47,902 nucleotides of DNA, taken from positions 1 through 47,902 of the forward strand of contig NZ_JAPSKN010000030.1 of the NCBI RefSeq assembly GCF_031181705.1. The letters are read 5' to 3'. The translations under genes and the position numbers were made by a program. Numbering within the stretch: the stretch's first letter is position 1; each line of letters starts with the position of its first letter. Shown one piece after another: positions 12,953-20,329 of this stretch. The DNA comes from Streptomyces sp. (GTDB taxonomy: Bacteria > Actinomycetota > Actinomycetes > Streptomycetales > Streptomycetaceae). A model generated the notes under the pieces. It saw only the letters and a list, made by a program, of their open reading frames with translations, did not search any database and had not been told where the DNA came from.

Positions 12953-13447
12953 TCAGCCGGCCCGGTGGCCGTTTTCCAGCTCCGCCGTGCCCGAGCCGTC
13001 CGCCAGGACGTCCAGGCCCGCCAGGACGCGGCGGCCGAGGGCGCCCGGCAGGTACTGGGTCAGCTCCTCGCGCGGGACCAGCCGCCAGGACAGCAGTTCC
13101 TCCTCCTGCAGGCGGATCGCCTTCAGGTCGTCCTCGCCGAGCACCCCGCCGTCGTACAGGTACGCCACCAGCGGCGGGCGGCCCGTGCCGTGCACCCAGT
13201 CCACCGCCAGCAGCCGGCCGAGCTCACGGTCCAGGCCGATCTCCTCGGCCGTCTCGCGCCGCGCGCCCTGCCGCGGGGTCTCCCCGTCGTCGGACTCGAC
13301 GGTGCCGCCCGGCAGCGCCCAGCCCTCCCGGTAGCTGGGCTCCACGAGCAGGACCCGCCCCTCACCGTCCCGGAACAGCGCGGCGGCGCCGGCCAGGACG
13401 CGGGGCAGGGAGGCGATGTAGGCGGCGTAGTCGGCAGAAGCGCTCAT
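12953..13447 (-). CDS. Nudix hydrolase
   Basis: A 164-aa Nudix protein that should hydrolyse a nucleoside diphosphate linked to another moiety. The Nudix box begins GGTVESDDGE and continues to REXXEEXG as RRETAEEIG at about residues 61-69. The loop between the first glycine and the next glutamate is two residues longer than the classical GX5E. The C-terminal region has LQEEELLSWRLVPREEL, as in ADP-ribose or NADH-type Nudix enzymes, but the substrate is not decided by this. The ATG at 13447 is 44 bases after the ADP-ribosylglycohydrolase stop on the same strand, so the two are probably one operon. A role in degrading ADP-ribose released by the neighbour is inferred from this pairing. Confidence 0.88.
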   Translation of the reverse strand: MSASADYAAYIASLPRVLAGAAALFRDGEGRVLLVEPSYREGWALPGGTVESDDGETPRQGARRETAEEIGLDRELGRLLAVDWVHGTGRPPLVAYLYDGGVLGEDDLKAIRLQEEELLSWRLVPREELTQYLPGALGRRVLAGLDVLADGSGTAELENGHRAG

Positions 13448-13491
13448 GAGGGGGAGAGTAGCCACCGGCCGCCCGCCCCAAGCCTCCCGGC

Positions 13492-14565
13492 TCAGATCTC
13501 CGGCTCCGCCAGCCGCGCCGTCCGCTCCGCCAGCTCGCTGATCCGTACGCCGTCGAAGCCGAACACCGCGCTGCGGACCGTGTCCTGAAGCGGGACCTTC
13601 CACTGGTCCGGGATGGCCGCGGCCCCGCCGAACACGCCCGCCACCGAGCCGGCCGTCGCGCCGTTGGAGTCGGTGTCCAGGCCGCCGCGGACGGTCAGCG
13701 TGATGGTGCGGGTGAAGTCGCCGTCGCCGTACAGCAGGCCCGCCGTGATGACGGCGGCGTTCGGGACGGTGTGGATCCAGCCCATCCCCACGGTCTCCTC
13801 GGAGACCGTGGTGAGCGTGTCCTCCCAGGACATCCGCGTGTCGTGCAGGGAGGCCACGCGGCGCACCGTGCGGGCGAGCCGGCTGCTCGCCGGGATCACG
13901 GTCAGGGCCTCGTCGACGGCGTGCCGCACGGTGGGCGCCGTGAACGCCGACGAGATCAGCGCCGCCGCCCACATCGCGCCGTACACGCCGTTGCCGGTGT
14001 GCGAGAGCACGGCGTCCCGCCGGGCCAGCGAGGCGGCGCGGCGCGGCAGGCCCGGAGAGGTCCAGCCGTAGACGTCGGCGCGGATGAGGGCGCCGATCCA
14101 CTCCTGGTACGGGTTGTCGTACGTCGCCGTCAGCGGTGGCTTGAGCCCGTTGGCGAGGTTGCGGTAGGCGGCCCGCTCGGCCGTGAAGGTCTGCAGGTAC
14201 GGCAGCCGCAGCAGCCACAGGTCGCCGACCTGCTCGGTGCTGAAGCCGAAGCCGTGCGTCTCCAGCAGGTGCAGGCCGAGGATCGCGTAGTCGACGTCGT
14301 CGTCGCGGCAGCTGCCGTGGATGCGGCCGCGGACGCACTGGCGCCATTCCGGGCGCAGCTCGAAGCCGTCGTGCTCGCTGACCGGCTCGGGCAGGTAGTC
14401 GGTGAGGGGGAGGGCGGCGGCCTGCCGGAGGTAGCGGTCGATGCGGTCGCGGGTCCACACCGCGCCCTGCTCGACCGGCTTGCCGAGCATGTTGCCCGCG
14501 ATGCGGCCCTGCCAGCCGCCGAGGATGCGGTTCGCCAGGTCTGTCTCGGTGCGTGCGGGGGTCAT
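13492..14565 (-). CDS. ADP-ribosylglycohydrolase family protein
   Basis: A 357-aa all-helical ARH/DraG-type protein. It starts with the family hallmark ILGGWQGRIAGNMLGKPVE. The metal and substrate site is seen in SCRDDDVDYAILGLHLLE (about 86-103; acidic cluster in place of the usual TDDT) and in RGGLDTDSNGATAGSVAG (about 296-313), the conserved GxDTDxxGA. Members cleave ADP-ribose from proteins or small molecules in a Mg-dependent reaction. No ribosome binding site precedes the ATG at 14565, but TAGACC lies 6 bases upstream, so a leaderless message is possible. It is divergent from glycerate kinase and is followed by the Nudix gene. Confidence 0.9.
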   Translation of the reverse strand: MTPARTETDLANRILGGWQGRIAGNMLGKPVEQGAVWTRDRIDRYLRQAAALPLTDYLPEPVSEHDGFELRPEWRQCVRGRIHGSCRDDDVDYAILGLHLLETHGFGFSTEQVGDLWLLRLPYLQTFTAERAAYRNLANGLKPPLTATYDNPYQEWIGALIRADVYGWTSPGLPRRAASLARRDAVLSHTGNGVYGAMWAAALISSAFTAPTVRHAVDEALTVIPASSRLARTVRRVASLHDTRMSWEDTLTTVSEETVGMGWIHTVPNAAVITAGLLYGDGDFTRTITLTVRGGLDTDSNGATAGSVAGVFGGAAAIPDQWKVPLQDTVRSAVFGFDGVRISELAERTARLAEPEI

Positions 14566-14701
14566 GGTTACGGTCTACCCGTTTCGGCGCGCGGTCCGAG
14601 GGCTGGGCAGAAGCTGACGGCCGGGTCGTCCTCCGGTTAAGGTCGCAGCGGCGCGACTGGCCCTGACGTGCGTGAGGGCCCGGAGAGCAAGGGGAGTGCA
14701 A

Positions 14702-15871
14702 GTGGCGGACGCTGCAGTGAGCGGCACCCGAAGGACACAGCGGACACAGCGGGTGCTCGTCGCCGCGGACAAGTTCAAGGGGTCCCTGACGGCCGTGGAG
14801 GTCGCCGAGCGGGTGACGGCCGGGCTGCGCCGGGCGGTGCCGGGCCTTGAGGTCGAGGCGCTGCCCGTGGCCGACGGCGGCGACGGGACCGTGGCCGCGG
14901 CGGTGGCGGCCGGGTTCGAGCGCCGGGAGGTACGCGTCGCCGGTCCCCTCGGCGACGAGGTGACGGCGGCGTTCGCGCTGCGCGAGGGCACCGCCGTCGT
15001 GGAGATGGCCGAGGCCAGCGGGCTGCAGCGGCTGCCGGCCGGGGTGTTCGCCCCGCTGACGGCGTCGACGTACGGCTCCGGCGAGGTGCTCCGGGCCGCC
15101 CTGGACGCGGGGGCCCGCACGATCGTCTTCGGGGTCGGCGGCAGCGCCACCACCGACGGCGGCGCCGGGATGCTGTCGGCGCTGGGCGCCCGGTTCCTGG
15201 ACGCGGACGGAGAGCCGGTGCCCCCGGGCGGCGGTGGCCTCACCGAGCTGGCCACGGCGGACCTGTCGGGCCTCGACCCGCGCCTCGCCGAGGTCGAACT
15301 GGTCCTCGCCAGCGACGTCGACAACCCGCTGACCGGCCCGGAGGGCGCGCCCGCGGTCTACGGGCCGCAGAAGGGCGCCTCACCGGACGACGTCGAGGCC
15401 CTGGACGCGGCCCTCGCCCACTTCGCGAAGGTCCTGGAGGGCCCGGCCGGCCCCAGGGCCGCCGAGTACGCCGCCGCGCCGGGCGCGGGAGCCGCCGGTG
15501 GTATCGGCTACGGCGCGCTGCTGCTCGGCGCCCGCTTCCGTCCCGGCATCGAGGTCATGCTCGACGTGCTGGGTTTCGCCCCCGCGCTGGACCGCGCCGA
15601 TCTGGTGATCACCGGCGAGGGCTCGCTCGACGAGCAGACCCTGCACGGCAAGGCCCCGGCGGGCGTGGCCGCCGCGGCCCGGGCGGCGGGCAAGGACGTC
15701 GTGGCGGTCTGCGGCCGCCTGGCCCTGCCCCCGGAGGTCCTGGGCCGCTCCGGCTTCCGCCGCGCCTACCCCCTGACGGACGCCGAGCCGGACGTGGCCA
15801 CGTGCATCGCGCAGGCCGGCCCGATCCTGGAACGCGTCGCGGAACGCATCGGCCGGGACTTCCTGACCTGA
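14702..15871 (+). CDS. Glycerate kinase (GK-I / GlxK family)
   Basis: A 389-aa enzyme phosphorylating D-glycerate with ATP to a phosphoglycerate, linking glyoxylate or serine breakdown to central metabolism. Family signatures are VAADKFKGSLTA near the N-terminus, PVADGGDGT, GVGGSATTDGGAGML, ASDVDNPLTG, GAAGGIGYGALL and ITGEGSLDEQTLHGKAP. The GTG at 14702 is chosen because GGGGAG lies 6 bases upstream; earlier in-frame starts give an Arg-rich extension. It is monocistronic with a strong terminator downstream. Its nearness to the glyoxylate-producing ethylmalonyl-CoA genes is suggestive, but it is separated from them by psd-pssA. Confidence 0.93.
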   Translation: MADAAVSGTRRTQRTQRVLVAADKFKGSLTAVEVAERVTAGLRRAVPGLEVEALPVADGGDGTVAAAVAAGFERREVRVAGPLGDEVTAAFALREGTAVVEMAEASGLQRLPAGVFAPLTASTYGSGEVLRAALDAGARTIVFGVGGSATTDGGAGMLSALGARFLDADGEPVPPGGGGLTELATADLSGLDPRLAEVELVLASDVDNPLTGPEGAPAVYGPQKGASPDDVEALDAALAHFAKVLEGPAGPRAAEYAAAPGAGAAGGIGYGALLLGARFRPGIEVMLDVLGFAPALDRADLVITGEGSLDEQTLHGKAPAGVAAAARAAGKDVVAVCGRLALPPEVLGRSGFRRAYPLTDAEPDVATCIAQAGPILERVAERIGRDFLT

Positions 15872-15920
15872 CCGGTGGTTCCCAGTCCGGCCGGGCCGCG
15901 GGGCGGACCGGCCGAGCACG

Positions 15921-15959
15921 CGGCGAGGGCCCCGAGCAGCATGCTCGGGGCCCTCGCCG
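15921..15959. terminator. Bidirectional terminator between glycerate kinase and pssA
   Basis: An 18-bp perfect inverted repeat, arms 15921-15938 and 15942-15959, has a 3-nt loop GCA. It lies between two convergent genes, 50 bases after one stop and 14 after the other, so it can serve both. Confidence 0.85.
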
Positions 15960-15972
15960 TGGTCGCCTCGCG

Positions 15973-16827
15973 TCAGGGCAGCTGCGCCGCCCGTGCCTCA
16001 CGTCGGTTGTCGCGGAAGTTGTTCACCCGCCGGGCCGTCGCGAACAGCGGGATCACCGCGCCCATGACCAGCTGCAGCGCGCAGCCCGTCTGCAGCAGCA
16101 GCTGTCCGCTCGGCGCGTCGAACGCCCACGCCGCCAGCAGCCCCATGCTGAGCACGATCCAGGACAGCATCGCCACCGCGAGCCGGCCCCGGGGTTTGGG
16201 GTATTCCACCCGGGACACCATCAACCAGGCGGTCCCCAGAATCGCCAGCAGCGTCGCCACGAAGGGCAGCTCCAGCAGCACGATGGACACGACGGTCAGC
16301 GCGCCGAACGGCGACGGCATGCCCTGGAAGGTGCCGTCCTTGACCGTGACGCACGAGAAGCGCGCAAGCCGGAGCACCACCGCCAGCAGGACCACGATCG
16401 CCCCGACCGCCGCCACCCGCTGGTGCGCGTCGTCCGCGACCATGCCGTACACCAGCACGAAGTACGCCGGCGCCAGCCCGAAGCTGATCAGGTCGGAGAG
16501 GTTGTCCAGCTCCGCGCCCATCGGCGAGGAGCGCAGCTTGCGCGCCACCAGGCCGTCGAAGAGGTCGAAGACCGCCGCGCAGAGCATCAGGATGACCGCC
16601 GTGGCCGCGCTGTGGCGGGCCATGCCGGTCTCCTGGCTGCCCGTGAGGTGCGGGATCAGGATTCCGGTGGTGGTGAAGTACACCGCCATGAAGCCGCACG
16701 TGGCGTTGCCGAGTGTCAGGGTGTCCGCTATCGACAGGCGCAGGGAGAGGGGCATTTCCTCCTCTTCGTCGACCTCGTCGGCCTCCGGGACCCAGCCGGC
16801 CTTGGTGTCAGGATCAATCACGGTCAA
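15973..16827 (-). CDS. pssA: CDP-diacylglycerol-serine O-phosphatidyltransferase
   Basis: A 284-aa integral membrane enzyme that makes phosphatidylserine from CDP-diacylglycerol and serine. The CDP-alcohol phosphotransferase motif is present as DGLVARKLRSSPMGAELDNLSD (start DGLVAR near residue 91, ending in the two essential aspartates). There are about seven or eight hydrophobic helices after an acidic N-terminal tail. The start is TTG at 16827, overlapping the end of psd by 14 bases, with GGGGTGA inside psd as the ribosome site; the GTG at 16821 is an alternative. The psd-pssA pair is co-translated and leads to phosphatidylethanolamine. Confidence 0.92.
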   Translation of the reverse strand: MTVIDPDTKAGWVPEADEVDEEEEMPLSLRLSIADTLTLGNATCGFMAVYFTTTGILIPHLTGSQETGMARHSAATAVILMLCAAVFDLFDGLVARKLRSSPMGAELDNLSDLISFGLAPAYFVLVYGMVADDAHQRVAAVGAIVVLLAVVLRLARFSCVTVKDGTFQGMPSPFGALTVVSIVLLELPFVATLLAILGTAWLMVSRVEYPKPRGRLAVAMLSWIVLSMGLLAAWAFDAPSGQLLLQTGCALQLVMGAVIPLFATARRVNNFRDNRREARAAQLP

Positions 16828-17470
16828 TGCGAGTCACCCCAGCCACGGTCTTCTGCCCCACCTCGACCGCGACCTCCACGCCCTCGGGCAGGTAGAGGTC
16901 GACACGCGAGCCGAAGCGGATCAGGCCGATCCGCTCGCCCTGCTCGACCTTGGTGCCCTGGGGCACGTAGGGGACGATGCGGCGGGCGACCGCGCCGGCG
17001 ATCTGGATCATCTCGATGTCGCCGAGCTCGGTGTCGAAGTGCCAGACGACGCGCTCGTTGTTCTCGCTCTCCTTGTTGAAGGCGGGAACGAAGCCACCGG
17101 GGATGTGCTCGACGGACGTCACCGTGCCGGCCAGCGGGGCGCGGTTCACGTGGACGTTCAGCGGGCTCATGAAGATCGCGACGCGGGTGCGGCCGTCCTT
17201 CCACGGCATGATGCTCTGCACCACACCGTCGGCGGGCGAGATGACCCGGCCCTGGGTGATCTCGCGCTCGGGGTCGCGGAAGAACCACAGCATCCCCGCC
17301 GCGAGCGCGGTGGCGGGAACGGCGACGGCCTTGGCCGCGCCGGAGCGGCGGGCGCGGGCCAGGCTGAGGGCTGCGGTGGCGACGGTCGGAAGGAGCCACG
17401 GCGATGCTCCGCGCGCGAGGCGTACGCCGGCCCGGCTGTCGCGAGGTGCAGAGGTTTGGCTGTGGGGCAT
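16814..17470 (-). CDS. psd: Phosphatidylserine decarboxylase proenzyme, short type
   Basis: A 218-aa pyruvoyl-dependent decarboxylase that converts phosphatidylserine to phosphatidylethanolamine. One or two N-terminal hydrophobic helices (about 30-58) are followed by the catalytic body with WFFRDPER, SPADGVV, FMSPLNVHVNRAP and the self-cleavage site RFGSRVDLYLP, where Ser188 becomes the pyruvoyl group. The short length is normal for this bacterial class. The ATG at 17470 follows GAAGG. It is the first gene of the psd-pssA operon. A strong hairpin separates it from the upstream acyl-CoA dehydrogenase gene, so it must have its own promoter in 17471-17590; I find no convincing -35/-10 pair there. 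Confidence 0.93.
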   Translation of the reverse strand: MPHSQTSAPRDSRAGVRLARGASPWLLPTVATAALSLARARRSGAAKAVAVPATALAAGMLWFFRDPEREITQGRVISPADGVVQSIMPWKDGRTRVAIFMSPLNVHVNRAPLAGTVTSVEHIPGGFVPAFNKESENNERVVWHFDTELGDIEMIQIAGAVARRIVPYVPQGTKVEQGERIGLIRFGSRVDLYLPEGVEVAVEVGQKTVAGVTRIDRD

Positions 17471-17593
17471 GGATGACCTTCGTAGCGGATGATGCCGCAC
17501 TCTGACGGGGGACGGCGGCTTTCCGGCGATCGTAGCGGCTCGGGGCCGTAACTGGGTAAGCCAGGCAGCCGAGTCGGCGGCCGAAGAGTGCGG

Positions 17594-17630
17594 ACGGGGT
17601 GTGATCTTCTTCTCCAAGAAAACACCCCGT
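17594..17630 (-). terminator. Terminator of the ethylmalonyl-CoA operon
   Basis: An outer 9-bp stem ACGGGGTGT/ACACCCCGT (17594-17602 with 17622-17630) encloses an inner TTCTT/AAGAA stem with a CTCC loop. It begins 10 bases after the acyl-CoA dehydrogenase stop codon. Confidence 0.75.
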
Positions 17631-17640
17631 ATCCGGGCAT

Positions 17641-18846
17641 TCAGCCCTGGAATCGATACTCCTCGAGCAGGCGCCTGCCGATGATCATTTTCTGGATCTC
17701 GGCGGTGCCTTCACCGATCAGCAGCATCGGCGCCTCGCGGTAGAGACGTTCGATCTCGTACTCCTTGGAGAAGCCGTAGCCGCCGTGGATCCGGAAGGCG
17801 TCTTCCACGACCTCCTTGCAGTATTCGGAAGCGAGATACTTCGCCATACCGGCTTCAAGGTCGTTTCGTTCCCCGGAGTCCTTTTTGCGTGCAGCGTTCA
17901 CCATCATCGCATGGGCGGCCTCAACCTTGGTAGCCATCTCCGCCAGCTTGAACTGGATCGCCTGGTGCTGGGCGATCGGCTTCCCGAAGGTGTGGCGCTG
18001 CTGCGCGTACCGCACGCCCAGTTCGAACGCACGCTGAGCGACGCCACAGCCACGCGCCGCGACGTTCACGCGGCCCACCTCGACGCCGTCCATCATCTGG
18101 TAGAAACCACGGCCGGTGACCCCGCCGAGCACGCGATCCGCAGGAATCCGCAGGCCATCCATGATGAGTTCGGTGGTGTCCACCCCCTTGTAGCCCATCT
18201 TGTCGATCTTGCCGGGGATGGTGAGGCCGGGCCGCACCTCGCCGAAGCCGGGCTCCTTCTCGATGAGGAAGGTGGTCATCGACTTGTGGGGCGCGGTGCC
18301 CTCGGGGTGACCTTCGTCACTTCGCACCAGAACGGCCACCAGAGACGACGTACCGCCGTTCGTGAGCCACATCTTCTGGCCGTTCAGGACGTACTCGTCA
18401 CCGTCCCGCACCGCCTTCGACGTGATCGCCGACACGTCCGAGCCGAGGCCCGGCTCCGACATCGAGAAGGCACCCCGGATGTCGCCGGCCGCCATCCGCG
18501 GCAGGAAGTGGTCCTTCTGCTCCTGCGTGCCGTGCTGCTTGAGCATGTACGCCACGATGAAGTGGGTGTTGATGATGCCGGACACCGACATCCACCCGCG
18601 GGCGATCTCCTCCACGCACAGCGCGTAGGTCAGGAGCGACTCGCCCAGCCCCCCGTACTCCTCGGGGATCATCAGGCCGAACAGGCCCAACTCCTTCAGC
18701 CCGTCGACGATCGCCTGCGGGTACTCGTCGCGGTGCTCCAGCTCCGTGGCGACCGGAAGGATCTCCTTGTCCACGAAGTCCCGGACGGTGGACAGGATCT
18801 CCTGCTGGACGTCCGTCAGACCGGCGGTCTGGGCGAGTCGCGCCAT
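17641..18846 (-). CDS. mcd: Acyl-CoA dehydrogenase, probable methylsuccinyl-CoA dehydrogenase
   Basis: A 401-aa FAD enzyme of the acyl-CoA dehydrogenase family. The N-terminal helical domain is followed by FSMSEPGLGSDVSAI and the FAD-contacting KMWLTNGG. The C-terminal helical domain has RIHGGYGFSKEYEIERLYREA, and the catalytic base Glu379 is in GEGTAEIQ. Its place as the last gene of the ccr-ecm-lyase-hydratase operon makes (2S)-methylsuccinyl-CoA the likely substrate, oxidised to mesaconyl-CoA with electrons passed to ETF; that specificity is inferred from context. It starts at ATG 18846, two bases after the hydratase stop. A terminator follows. Confidence 0.9.
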   Translation of the reverse strand: MARLAQTAGLTDVQQEILSTVRDFVDKEILPVATELEHRDEYPQAIVDGLKELGLFGLMIPEEYGGLGESLLTYALCVEEIARGWMSVSGIINTHFIVAYMLKQHGTQEQKDHFLPRMAAGDIRGAFSMSEPGLGSDVSAITSKAVRDGDEYVLNGQKMWLTNGGTSSLVAVLVRSDEGHPEGTAPHKSMTTFLIEKEPGFGEVRPGLTIPGKIDKMGYKGVDTTELIMDGLRIPADRVLGGVTGRGFYQMMDGVEVGRVNVAARGCGVAQRAFELGVRYAQQRHTFGKPIAQHQAIQFKLAEMATKVEAAHAMMVNAARKKDSGERNDLEAGMAKYLASEYCKEVVEDAFRIHGGYGFSKEYEIERLYREAPMLLIGEGTAEIQKMIIGRRLLEEYRFQG

Positions 18847-18848
18847 GA

Positions 18849-19361
18849 CTACTTCTCCTGCTCCCTGAGCTCGGGGCGGCCGGGCTGCTCGCCGCCGCGC
18901 TCCTTGATGTACGTCTCGGTCGGCACCATCACCTTGCGGCGGAACACGCAGACCAGCGTGCCGTCCTGCTTGTAGCCCCTGGTCTCGACGTAGACGATGC
19001 CGCGGTCGTCCTTCGACTTCGACGGCCACTTGTCGAGCACCGTCGTCTGGCCGTAGACCGTGTCGCCGTGGAAGGTCGGCGCCACGTGCTTCAGCGACTC
19101 GATCTCCAGGTTGGCGATGGCCTTGCCGGAGACGTCCGGCACGGACATGCCGAGCAGCAGCGAGTAGATGTAGTTGCCCACGACGACGTTCTTGCCGAAG
19201 TCGGTCGTCTTCTCCGCATAGTTCGCGTCCATGTGGAGCGGGTGGTGGTTCATGGTGAGGAGACAGAACAGGTGGTCGTCGTACTCCGTGACCGTCTTGC
19301 CCGGCCAGTGCTTGTACGTCGCGCCGACCTCGAACTCCTCGTAGGTGCGTCCGAACTGCAT
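18849..19361 (-). CDS. mch: MaoC-like hydratase, probable mesaconyl-CoA hydratase
   Basis: A 170-aa single hot-dog-fold protein of the MaoC dehydratase family. The hydratase motif is visible as MNHHPLHMDANYA, with the conserved Asp and His, followed by the long hot-dog helix VVVGNYIYSLLLG. In the ethylmalonyl-CoA pathway this step adds water to mesaconyl-CoA to give beta-methylmalyl-CoA. The proteobacterial mesaconyl-CoA hydratase is about twice as long with a double hot dog, so this short form probably works as a dimer. It lies 5 bases after the lyase gene and 2 before the dehydrogenase, inside the operon. Confidence 0.85.
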   Translation of the reverse strand: MQFGRTYEEFEVGATYKHWPGKTVTEYDDHLFCLLTMNHHPLHMDANYAEKTTDFGKNVVVGNYIYSLLLGMSVPDVSGKAIANLEIESLKHVAPTFHGDTVYGQTTVLDKWPSKSKDDRGIVYVETRGYKQDGTLVCVFRRKVMVPTETYIKERGGEQPGRPELREQEK

Positions 19362-19366
19362 GGCCG

Positions 19367-20329
19367 TCACGCCTCCGGGATCTCGAACGTGCTGGTGCGC
19401 CGCATGCCGGCGGCGCGTCCCTTGCCGGCGATGACCAGGGCCATCTTGCGGCTGGCCTCGTCGATCATCTCGTCGCCGAGCATCGCCGAGCCCTTCTTGC
19501 CGCCCGCCTCGGACGTGTAGTACTCGTACGCGTCCAGGATCAGCTCGGCGTGGTCGTAGTCCTCCTGGGAGGGCGAGAAGATCTCGTTGGACGCCTCGAC
19601 CTGACCCGGGTGCAGCACCCACTTGCCGTCGAAGCCGAGCGCGGCGGCGCGCCGGGCGACCTCGCGGTAGCCGTCGACGTTGCGGATCTGCAGGTAGGGG
19701 CCGTCGATCGCCTGGAGGTTGTTGGCGCGGGCGGCCATCAGGATCTTCATCAGGATGTAGTGGTAGGCGTCCGCCGGGTAGCCGGGCGGCTGCTCGCCCA
19801 CGACCAGCGACTTCATGTTGATGGAGGCCATGAAGTCGGCCGGGCCGAAGATGATCGTCTCCACGCGCGGGGAGGCCTGCGCGATCTCGTTGACGTTGTT
19901 CAGGCCCCGGGCGTTCTCGATCTGCGCCTCGATGCCGATGCGGCCGACCTCGAAGCCCATGGTCTTCTCGATCTGCGTCAGGAGCAGGTCGAGGGCGACG
20001 ATCTGCTGGGCGTCCTGGACCTTCGGCAGCATGATGCAGTCGAGGTTGGGGCCGGCGCCCTCGACGACCGTGACGACGTCGCGGTACGTCCACTCGGTCG
20101 TCCAGTCGTTGACCCGGACCACGCGTGTCTTGCCCGTCCAGTCGCCCTCGTTGAGGAACTTCACGATGGTGTGCCGCGCCTCGGGCTTGGCCAGCGGGGC
20201 GCAGGCGTCCTCCAGGTCGAGGAAGACCTGGTCCGCCGGGAGGCCCTGGGCCTTCTCCAGGAAGCGCGGGTTCGAGCCCGGCACCGCCAGGCAGGAACGC
20301 CGCGGGCGAAGGCGGTTGACGGTCGTCAT
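19367..20329 (-). CDS. mcl: HpcH/CitE family lyase, probable malyl-CoA/beta-methylmalyl-CoA lyase
   Basis: A 320-aa TIM-barrel C-C lyase of the HpcH/HpaI/CitE family. Visible signatures are PGSNPRFLEKA (CoA binding), FLDLEDACAP, the Mg-ligand glutamate in GIEAQIENARG, the Mg-ligand aspartate in IFGPADFMASI, and DGKWVLHPGQV. In the pathway it splits beta-methylmalyl-CoA into glyoxylate and propionyl-CoA. Citrate-lyase beta-like activity is unlikely because alpha and gamma subunits are absent. The start overlaps the mutase stop by ATGA, indicating translational coupling. Confidence 0.88.
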   Translation of the reverse strand: MTTVNRLRPRRSCLAVPGSNPRFLEKAQGLPADQVFLDLEDACAPLAKPEARHTIVKFLNEGDWTGKTRVVRVNDWTTEWTYRDVVTVVEGAGPNLDCIMLPKVQDAQQIVALDLLLTQIEKTMGFEVGRIGIEAQIENARGLNNVNEIAQASPRVETIIFGPADFMASINMKSLVVGEQPPGYPADAYHYILMKILMAARANNLQAIDGPYLQIRNVDGYREVARRAAALGFDGKWVLHPGQVEASNEIFSPSQEDYDHAELILDAYEYYTSEAGGKKGSAMLGDEMIDEASRKMALVIAGKGRAAGMRRTSTFEIPEA

